From assembly GCA_900557355.1 (NCBI GenBank), contig USSR01000241.1, forward strand, positions 1-9,083: a DNA stretch of 9,083 bases, in the 5' to 3' direction. Each line of letters starts with the position of its first letter. Within the stretch, counting starts at the first letter, position 1. Under the pieces are notes generated by a model, which searched no databases, was not told the origin of the DNA, and worked only from the letters and a program-made list of their open reading frames with translations. Below, in pieces: positions 1 to 5,778 of this stretch. The DNA is from an uncultured Bacteroides sp. Lineage in GTDB: Bacteria; Bacteroidota; Bacteroidia; Bacteroidales; Bacteroidaceae. Both the position numbers and the translations under genes were made by a program.

Positions 1-1577
1 AAAGCACCGACGTGTTCCGCCATATTTTCAAGTGTAACTTGCGGACGGTTTATCAAATCTATTAATTTACATCCTTGGCGCAGGGGAGTAGTTCCTAACT
101 GTTCGAGTACCGGATTTATTAATGCCGGTTTCATCGAATAGTTTCGAGTAAATCCTACAATGTTACTGATAGCTTCACGTTTTTGCTTCAGTAATTCATA
201 GCGGTCTTCTTTCACCAATCCGAGTTTCCATGCTTTTTCAGTGAGTCGCATGTCCGCGTCGTCCATGCGCAGCAAGATTCTATATTCCGCACGTGAAGTA
301 AACATGCGATAAGGTTCATCCACACCTTTTGTTACCAAGTCATCGATCAATACACCGATATATGCTTCATCGCGTGCCAGCGTAAAAGGTTCTCCGCCAT
401 GGCAATTAATATGTGCATTGATACCAGCAATGATTCCTTGTCCGGCAGCTTCTTCGTATCCAGTGGTTCCATTTACTTGTCCAGCAAAGAATAAGTTCTT
501 GATTTTTTTCGATTCCAACGTGTGTTTAAGTTGGGTAGGATCGAAGTAATCATACTCAATGGCATACCCCGGACGGTAAATCACCAGATCTTTAAATGCA
601 GGGACTTTCTTTAAAGCTTCTATTTGTATGCTCATCGGAAGTGATGAAGAGAAACCATTCAAGTAAAGTTCCTGTGTTGTCTCTCCTTCCGGTTCCAAGA
701 AAAGCTGATGCTGCTCCTTGTCAGGAAAGGTCACAATCTTGGTTTCAATGCTGGGACAATAGCGGGGGCCTATACTTTGAATCTGTCCGTTGAAAAGGGG
801 AGAATCCGGCAGTCCCTCACGCAACACACGATGCACTTCTTCGTTCGTAAAGCAAGTCCAGCATGGGAGTTGTTTCAGGTGACGCACACTAGTATCCATG
901 AACGAAAATTTGTGGAAGTCACATTCCCCATCCTGGGTTTCCATATATTCATAGTGTACACTTCGTCCGTCTATGCGTACAGGGGTACCGGTTTTCATGC
1001 GTCCGTATTCGACACCATGTCTTGCGATGGATTCAGTTAATTCGTAGGATGCAGGCTCTGCCATACGTCCACCTGCAAGCTGGGTACGTCCTATGTGCAT
1101 TAACCCGTTTAGGAAAGTTCCGGCTGTTAATATGATACACTTGGCATGGAAAGTCACATCAAGGAAAGTAGTCAGCCCGGTAATTTCTCCGTTTTCAACG
1201 AGAATTTCGCGTACAGTATCTTGCCAGATGTGTAGGTTAGGAATGTTTTCTAATATTTCGCGCCATGCCCAGATGAATTTATTGCGGTCGCATGCGCGTG
1301 GACTCCACATGGCGGGCCCTTTGGAACGGTTCAATATACGGAATTGAATAGCGGTTTGATCGGTTACTAATCCCATGTATCCGCCTAAAGCATCTACTTC
1401 GCGTACTATTTGTCCTTTGGCAATACCGCCTATGGCAGGGTTACAACTCATTTGCCCTATCTTATTCATGTCCATGGTGATAAGGCAGGTTTTTGAGCCC
1501 AGATTTGCCGCAGCCGCAGCCGCTTCACAACCGGCGTGTCCGGCTCCAATCACGATAACGTCGTATTTAAACTCCAT
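1..1577 (-). CDS. mnmG: MnmG (GidA), tRNA U34 carboxymethylaminomethyl modification enzyme, 3' end outside window
   Basis: This FAD-dependent enzyme works with the GTPase MnmE to put the (carboxymethyl)aminomethyl group on C5 of wobble U34 in certain tRNAs; it is cytoplasmic. The frame is open from the ATG at 1577-1575 to the left edge, giving 525 codons without a stop. The family is usually about 620-630 residues, so roughly 100 C-terminal residues are missing only because the window ends. Visible motifs: an N-terminal dinucleotide-binding loop G11-A-G13-H-A-G16; the MSCNP block with C45 (equivalent to the conserved Cys47 of the E. coli protein); signature GPRYCPSIETK near residues 270-280 with C274 (equivalent to Cys277); and the second signature AGQVNGTTGYEEAAGQG near 365-381. 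The start is supported by the Rossmann fold beginning at once (KYDVIVIGAG) and by a promoter-like element about 25 nt upstream. It is a housekeeping gene unrelated to the neighbouring PUL. One oddity is RACDR at 94-98, where E. coli has RAQADR. Confidence 0.98.
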   Translation of the reverse strand, partial: MEFKYDVIVIGAGHAGCEAAAAAANLGSKTCLITMDMNKIGQMSCNPAIGGIAKGQIVREVDALGGYMGLVTDQTAIQFRILNRSKGPAMWSPRACDRNKFIWAWREILENIPNLHIWQDTVREILVENGEITGLTTFLDVTFHAKCIILTAGTFLNGLMHIGRTQLAGGRMAEPASYELTESIARHGVEYGRMKTGTPVRIDGRSVHYEYMETQDGECDFHKFSFMDTSVRHLKQLPCWTCFTNEEVHRVLREGLPDSPLFNGQIQSIGPRYCPSIETKIVTFPDKEQHQLFLEPEGETTQELYLNGFSSSLPMSIQIEALKKVPAFKDLVIYRPGYAIEYDYFDPTQLKHTLESKKIKNLFFAGQVNGTTGYEEAAGQGIIAGINAHINCHGGEPFTLARDEAYIGVLIDDLVTKGVDEPYRMFTSRAEYRILLRMDDADMRLTEKAWKLGLVKEDRYELLKQKREAISNIVGFTRNYSMKPALINPVLEQLGTTPLRQGCKLIDLINRPQVTLENMAEHVGA

Positions 1578-1600
1578 TCATTCAATGTCTTTAAAACTGT

Positions 1601-1609
1601 GCAAAGTTA
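1601..1609 (-). promoter_or_regulatory. Bacteroides-type -7 promoter element of mnmG
   Basis: The minus strand reads TAACTTTGC, which matches the Bacteroides sigma-ABfr -7 consensus TAnnTTTG. It lies 23 nt upstream of the mnmG ATG, a suitable place for a short leader. No clear TTG-type -33 box was found at the usual spacing; the upstream sequence is A/T-rich. The rest of 1578-1794 shows no other gene or clear element. Confidence 0.55.
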
Positions 1610-1794
1610 CGAAAAAAACTGCTACTCCTTTATTTTTTCTCTTTCTTATCATTGTTTAGGCTAAGGTGGGTTTTAGAGAAGGTATAAAGTAGAGCTGTGA
1701 ATGATGCGGTGGATAAGTCTGAATTTTTCTGATATATATGTTGCCCCATCTCTTCCTTTTTGTTTTCTTTGTTATCTAATAATAGAATCATTTT

Positions 1795-2358
1795 ATGCTA
1801 ACCCGATTGAAAAACTTATTATCTGTCCTTTGTCTCTTTCTGCTGCTTGTTTCCTGCAATAAGAACAAAGTAGAAGACAAACAGTTGCTTCGTGCCGAGA
1901 TTTTAATCTCTTTTTCTCCCGACAGTAGTTATCAGATTCTGTAATCCATTTCTCCCGATGCCCTTTCCAAGTCCGAACAGATTGCTTTTGGCTGAGGCAA
2001 CGGATAAGAAATATCTTCCTCTCTTAGCATGTGACTCTTTGCTAAATGAAGCTTTCATTACTATGGTAACGGTATAAATTGTGCGAAAGCTTTGATGTAT
2101 AAAGGGCGTTTGCTGTTTCGGATGAATATGCATGCGGAGGCTATGGAAAACTACTTTGCAATATTGAAAGAATTTGGGGAGGCGGATAAAAAAGAATTGT
2201 GGATAAAAGGAATGCTTTATGAGGATTTGTGTAATCTTTATTCTAATCAGGTGTTGACGGAAAAATCGACTGAAGCATATCAACAAGCTGAGGATTGTTT
2301 TATGAGATGTGACTGTAAGTTCCTCTTTTTTTATGTGCAATTTTCCTTTGGACATTAA
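1795..2358 (+). pseudogene. Decayed TPR-repeat lipoprotein gene
   Basis: The ATG at 1795 opens a 49-codon frame that starts with a lipoprotein signal: a positive start (MLTRLKN), a hydrophobic stretch and the lipobox LVSC with the acceptor Cys at residue 21. It ends at TAA 1942-1944. The same frame continues past the stop with SISPDALSKSEQIAF until TGA 1993. The similarity then moves to the next frame (LLLAEATDKKYLPLLACDSL, about 1975-2045). It returns to the first frame at about 2059 (YYGNGINCAKALMYKGRLLF) and stays open to TAA 2356, with one or two TPR-like helical pairs (AMENYFAILKEF..., then YEDLCNLYSNQ...EAYQQAEDCF). The order lipobox, then LLRAE...PDS, then TPRs is that of the large family of Bacteroides TPR lipoproteins often fused or linked to regulators; this parentage is my recognition, not a search. 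Recognisable similarity fades near 2310, so the 3' part is also lost. At least one nonsense codon and two frame changes make a working protein very unlikely. Confidence 0.75.
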
Positions 2359-2370
2359 AATTGTACAATT
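2359..2370. repeat. 12-bp perfect palindrome AATTGTACAATT
   Basis: AATTGTACAATT is its own reverse complement. It directly follows the stop of the TPR pseudogene and is one base from the larger hairpin at 2372-2415. It could be an operator-like site, part of a compound terminator, or chance in A/T-rich DNA; nothing in the sequence decides between these. Confidence 0.4.
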
Positions 2371-2371
2371 C

Positions 2372-2415
2372 TTCACAGCGGTGGCTATACTAAAAAATAG
2401 CCACCGCTCTGTGAA
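2372..2415 (-). terminator. Large stem-loop between converging units, probable 3' end of the PUL transcript
   Basis: The left arm TTCACAGCGGTGGCTA (2372-2387) pairs with the right arm TAGCCACCGCTCTGTGAA (2398-2415). This is a 16-bp stem with a 2-nt bulge and a 10-nt A/T loop. It sits where the plus-strand TPR remnant and the minus-strand PUL operon converge, so termination of one or both is the natural guess. Neither side has a strong T-run directly after the stem (minus strand continues GAATTGTACAATTTTAA), so a classical intrinsic terminator is not proven; a palindromic repeat unit is the alternative. Confidence 0.5.
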
Positions 2416-2460
2416 TCCTTTATGCAAAAGGGAGATAAATACCCGCTGTTTTTGTTCCTT

Positions 2461-2473
2461 TTATTCTTATGGT
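2461..2473 (+). repeat. Left copy of a 13-bp inverted repeat flanking the GH2 remnant
   Basis: TTATTCTTATGGT here is the exact reverse complement of ACCATAAGAATAA at 2879-2891. The two copies enclose about 405 bp that holds nearly all of the GH2 remnant's C-terminal part. The right copy lies within the signal-peptide codons (LFLW) of the remnant, just before the deletion junction. It may be a rearrangement scar or chance similarity in A/T-rich DNA. Confidence 0.5.
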
Positions 2474-2536
2474 CTTTCTAGGAAGTAAACGTTGCAACTA
2501 CTGAATATCCTTCGGCGAGGTTCTTCATATTACGTT

Positions 2537-2915
2537 TTACTTGGTTGTAACTTCTAACTTGCCCGATTTTATCCCAAAAGCCTTTGCCTCAAGAGTTAGT
2601 TTTCCAGCAGCTTCTCCTGCTTGCACAATGGTAGTCAGCATACCATTAAAAACATGCATCTGGGGCAAATGAAATAAATCAAGCGAAGTAGGGGCTCCGT
2701 TGACCGAGGCGCGGTAGCTTCCGTTCCTTTTTACTGAAAACTTGATTAATCGTCTGTCATGTGGGCAGAGATTGCCATTCTTGTCGGTTACTTTTACAGT
2801 AATATATGCTAAATCTTTTCCATCTGCTGCGAGTTGTGTTCTGTCTGCCGTAAGCTCTATCTTGTAAGGAAGAAGACAACCATAAGAATAATACTAAAAC
2901 TCTTTTCATATTCAT
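2537..2915 (-). pseudogene. Remnant of a second GH2 glycosidase: signal peptide joined to C-terminal domain, middle deleted
   Basis: Thirteen nt after the stop of the intact GH2 gene, ATG at 2915 (or 2909) begins a signal-peptide-like start, MNMKRVLVLFLWLSSS. From about 2872 down, another frame encodes LPYKIELTADRTQLAADGKD, then VTDKNGNLCPHD, SYRASVNGAPTSLDLFHLPQ and MHVFNGMLTTIVQAGE, and ends at TAA 2539-2537. This ~113-residue block is the C-terminal domain found at the end of many Bacteroides GH2 beta-galactosidases (Glyco_hydro2_C5 type); the LTADRT, DKNGNLCP and HLPQMHVFNG signatures are typical. Read from the ATG, the frame instead stops after 52 codons, so start and tail are out of register. 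The simplest reading is one large internal deletion (probably 650-800 codons) that removed the sugar-binding, Ig-like and TIM-barrel domains with the catalytic residues. The tail itself has no stops and looks well kept, which suggests a fairly recent event. No active enzyme can be made. Confidence 0.85.
2879..2891 (-). repeat. Right copy of the 13-bp inverted repeat, inside the remnant's signal-peptide codons
   Basis: ACCATAAGAATAA on the plus strand; on the minus strand it reads TTATTCTTATGGT and encodes LFLW of the GH2 remnant's leader. It pairs with 2461-2473. Its position within about 10 nt of the deletion junction is why it is listed. Confidence 0.5.
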
Positions 2916-2928
2916 ATTATAACTCTAT

Positions 2929-5772
2929 TCAAAACTGGAACCAAAGTTTCATCCTGAAGCCCTCATCACCTTTGTTGATTTTAATATAAGAAGCTTCTCC
3001 TCCTGTCCCTTGCGAATTGACAGCAGGAATTTCAAATAAGAATGAGATGTCTCCGGCAGGATATTCCTTTACCGATATTCCACGGCTTTCGCGGTCGCGC
3101 TGCTCTTCCGGCGTGAAGACGCGAAAGAAAATACCGTCAGTTTCCGAATAAACCGTCATCGGAGTTGTCTGTGATTGGAGTGTCGCCCAATAGAGACCGG
3201 CATGATACCCTTTGAATTCCGGGTAGACGAGCGGATGATAATATTCTCCCGTCACAGTGTTGTTGTAGTCCTTTTGCCAAATGCCATAATTCGTTCCTTC
3301 GATACGGTTCTTCCATACCCGGTAAGGGCCTTTACCTAACCAACGCATCCCGCTGACGTTCTTCTCAGGAAAAGAGAATGAAAAGCCGAGATTATGAACC
3401 GGACGGTCAAAGTATGCACCGTCAAACTTGTTATCTGCCCTGTAATTCAGCACCAATGCATCCATTCCAAGCAATCCGTCAGGCGTCATTCTCCAGACAA
3501 TGGAGTCGGCTGCACCTTTATATTTTACGGTATAAATGGCCGTGTCACCTTGCATTTTTAGGTTAGCAGAGCTGAAAAGCATCTTCATCCCGGCTGGGAG
3601 AGGACCATTAGACAATGGTATTACCTTGCTGCCATTTTTCACTTCCACCAAATTGCCATTTGCTTTGTTGAATGTTGCTGCAATTCCATTTGCTATCAGT
3701 GTAACACTGTTGTCGTCTGCCTGATATCTGGCGGTGGTTGTTGCTGTTGGTTGTAAATGCCTGTATTCTGCAAAGTACTTGCGATTATTCTTGATGGGGA
3801 ACGCCCAGTTACATACTGTGTCACCCGCTGCACTGTAGGCTTCCAATTCCAGAACGTCGCCATTGAAGAATTTTTCAGGCAGATCGAAGTGGGCTGTACC
3901 CTTTTCACCAGGTTGAATCGCAGGTAGCAGTACGCTACCTTCTGCTAAGCAGATGGGGCTGTCGGACGCTTGTGGAATAGGTAAACGCATTACCTTCCAC
4001 TTCATTCGACATTCGTTTAAGTTGCTGAATAAGTAATCATTAGCTACGTAAAAATCTCCTTTGAAGGAAGACGTTATTTTAAACGGATTTATTTGAATGG
4101 GCGACCATACCTCCCGAACAGTATAGAAGCTGCCTTCTTTTTCGCGATTTGCCCCCACGATACCATCGGGAGCATTAGGACCGTAAGTGTCCATTTGTCC
4201 GGTATCTGTACGGCGGATAGCTTCATCCACATACGCCCAAAGGAAGCCACCGGCAAAGAGCGGATTCGCCTTAAACTTTGACCATAGTCCTTTGAGCCCT
4301 GCACCCTGTCCACGGTCGTAGAGCCCATGTAGAAACTCCGTCATCATGAAAACCTTATGTCCGCGTTCCAACCGATACATGTTATCCGTACTATTGGGAT
4401 AATGGCGTGTATCCAAACCATTGAAATCTGCCCACGGATGAATGATGTGGCGTTTCTGCGGGTCGTAGTCGGCAAAACGATTGTCAATGGCGGTATTCCA
4501 TCCTCCTTCGTTACCATTTGCCCAAATAAAGATGCACGGGTGGTTTACATCACGAAACATCATTTCGGGCAGCAACTTTTCTGCTATTTCAGTGCTATAG
4601 CTATTCTGCCAACCACACAATTCATTGAGATAAAGAAGCCCTATGGAATCGCATACCTCTAAGAAATGGGTATCAGGAGGATAATGTGAACGTACGGCAT
4701 TCATATTCATCTGCTTAATGAGCAAAGCATCCTTCAGACTGAGCTCCCGGCTGATTGTTCTACCCGTCTCAGAATCAAAGCAATGGCGGTTAGTTCCCTT
4801 TACTAAAAGCCGTGTACCGTTCAGATATATGCCATCTTCGGGACGGAATTCAATGGTGCGGAATCCAATGCGCTCCGTTATCTCGTGTACAACATCTCCT
4901 GTTGTGGAAAGAAGACGCATAGTAAGTCGATAAAGGTTAGGATGTTCAGGGTCCCATGTCTTGATATTTTCCCAATGTGTGGTAAGTGTCTGTTTCTCTC
5001 CCGTCGAAAGTCCACATACCTGTCTCCCTATGGAAAGCTGTGAATCGCAGGACATGAGCGACAGCTCTACTTGCTGTCCTTTGGAAATATTTTTCAGATA
5101 GACATCTGTGCGCAATGTACCATCTGCACGGGCATCCACCGCTATATGGTCTATTTGCGTGCGAGGTTTCGCCATCAGATATACGGGGCGGTAGATACCT
5201 CCGAAGAGCCACCAGTCAGCACGGCGTTCCGCTGCATTTACTGATTTATCCGCCGATTGCTTCCTCACCGTCACTTCCATTGAATTCTTTTTCCCGAATT
5301 TCAGCTTGTCTGTGATATCATAAGAGAAACGATAGAATGCTCCCTGATGAGTGGGACCGACGATAACATCGTTGATTTTCACTTCGGCATCAGTCATGAC
5401 ACCTTCGAATACAATGCTTATCTGTTTGCCTTTCCAAGTATCCGGAACGTCAAAACGGTGACGATAAATGCCGTATTCATCGCAAAAATCATGCTCTCTG
5501 TAGGCATCATATTGCTTTTCATTTTCACGTTCCTTATAAATGTAGTAGCGTCCGTAGGTATAGCCTCCAAAACCTTGCTGTTCCCAGCAAGACGGAACTT
5601 CTATCTTGCTCCACTTTTGGGAATTCATACCTGATGAGCACCAAAAATCCCACTTCACAGTATTATCCGGTCCTGTGCCGGAGAGATATCTCACTTCTGT
5701 CTGTTGAGCTTTTGCAGAACAAAGACACAGTAAAATAATGAATAATCCAATAATTCTTTTCATATAATTCAT
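2929..5772 (-). CDS. GH2 family beta-glycosidase, beta-galactosidase type, exported
   Basis: An exo-acting retaining glycosidase, probably periplasmic, that removes terminal beta-linked sugars (galactose most likely; the family also includes beta-glucuronidases, beta-mannosidases and others). It has 947 residues. Residues 1-23 form a signal peptide ending SAKA/Q without a lipobox. The sugar-binding domain is at about 27-205 (VPSCWEQQGFGGYTYGRYY near 59-77), the Ig-like domain at about 206-310, and the TIM barrel at about 311-590, with GTNRHCFDSETGRTIS and NAVRSHYPPD. The acid/base is E422 in ANGNEGG; the nucleophile is E479 in MMTEFLHG. A LacZ-like small-chain/mutarotase-fold domain (about 685-947, with RWLGKGPYRVWKNR near 810-822) closes the protein, so all domains and both catalytic acids are present. 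Only 6 nt separate it from the GH115 stop, indicating co-transcription. M4 (ATG at 5763) is an alternative start giving the more usual MKR beginning. Substrate cannot be fixed from sequence alone. Confidence 0.95.
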   Translation of the reverse strand: MNYMKRIIGLFIILLCLCSAKAQQTEVRYLSGTGPDNTVKWDFWCSSGMNSQKWSKIEVPSCWEQQGFGGYTYGRYYIYKERENEKQYDAYREHDFCDEYGIYRHRFDVPDTWKGKQISIVFEGVMTDAEVKINDVIVGPTHQGAFYRFSYDITDKLKFGKKNSMEVTVRKQSADKSVNAAERRADWWLFGGIYRPVYLMAKPRTQIDHIAVDARADGTLRTDVYLKNISKGQQVELSLMSCDSQLSIGRQVCGLSTGEKQTLTTHWENIKTWDPEHPNLYRLTMRLLSTTGDVVHEITERIGFRTIEFRPEDGIYLNGTRLLVKGTNRHCFDSETGRTISRELSLKDALLIKQMNMNAVRSHYPPDTHFLEVCDSIGLLYLNELCGWQNSYSTEIAEKLLPEMMFRDVNHPCIFIWANGNEGGWNTAIDNRFADYDPQKRHIIHPWADFNGLDTRHYPNSTDNMYRLERGHKVFMMTEFLHGLYDRGQGAGLKGLWSKFKANPLFAGGFLWAYVDEAIRRTDTGQMDTYGPNAPDGIVGANREKEGSFYTVREVWSPIQINPFKITSSFKGDFYVANDYLFSNLNECRMKWKVMRLPIPQASDSPICLAEGSVLLPAIQPGEKGTAHFDLPEKFFNGDVLELEAYSAAGDTVCNWAFPIKNNRKYFAEYRHLQPTATTTARYQADDNSVTLIANGIAATFNKANGNLVEVKNGSKVIPLSNGPLPAGMKMLFSSANLKMQGDTAIYTVKYKGAADSIVWRMTPDGLLGMDALVLNYRADNKFDGAYFDRPVHNLGFSFSFPEKNVSGMRWLGKGPYRVWKNRIEGTNYGIWQKDYNNTVTGEYYHPLVYPEFKGYHAGLYWATLQSQTTPMTVYSETDGIFFRVFTPEEQRDRESRGISVKEYPAGDISFLFEIPAVNSQGTGGEASYIKINKGDEGFRMKLWFQF

Positions 5773-5778
5773 GCTATA

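Noticed and set aside
1500..1545. GC-rich GCN repeat run near the start of mnmG
   Set aside because: It encodes the alanine-rich helix after the FAD-binding loop that is normal for MnmG, so it needs no separate explanation.
596..1659. Several plus-strand open frames of 65-110 codons opposite mnmG
   Set aside because: All lie opposite the uninterrupted MnmG frame with its conserved motifs; their translations resemble no protein family.
1903..2427. 174-codon open frame on the minus strand over the TPR remnant
   Set aside because: It runs antisense to recognisable lipoprotein/TPR coding sequence, crosses the stem-loop at 2372-2415, and its translation has no recognisable motif or domain. It is a shadow frame left open by chance.
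2461..2891. Phase-variable invertible promoter between the 13-bp inverted repeats
   Set aside because: No promoter-like element was seen between the repeats, no invertase is nearby, and inverting the segment would place a TAG two codons after the leader's LFLW. The repeat is kept as a finding, but the switch idea is not supported.
2913..2931. GH2 remnant as a programmed frameshift or a split domain of the intact GH2
   Set aside because: The intact GH2 already ends with its own complete LacZ-like small-chain domain. The remnant has its own start and signal peptide, and no slippery site was seen near the junction.
3696..5634. Short frames on both strands inside the GH2 gene
   Set aside because: They overlap the full-length GH2 frame, whose domains and catalytic residues are continuous; these are overlapping shadows.
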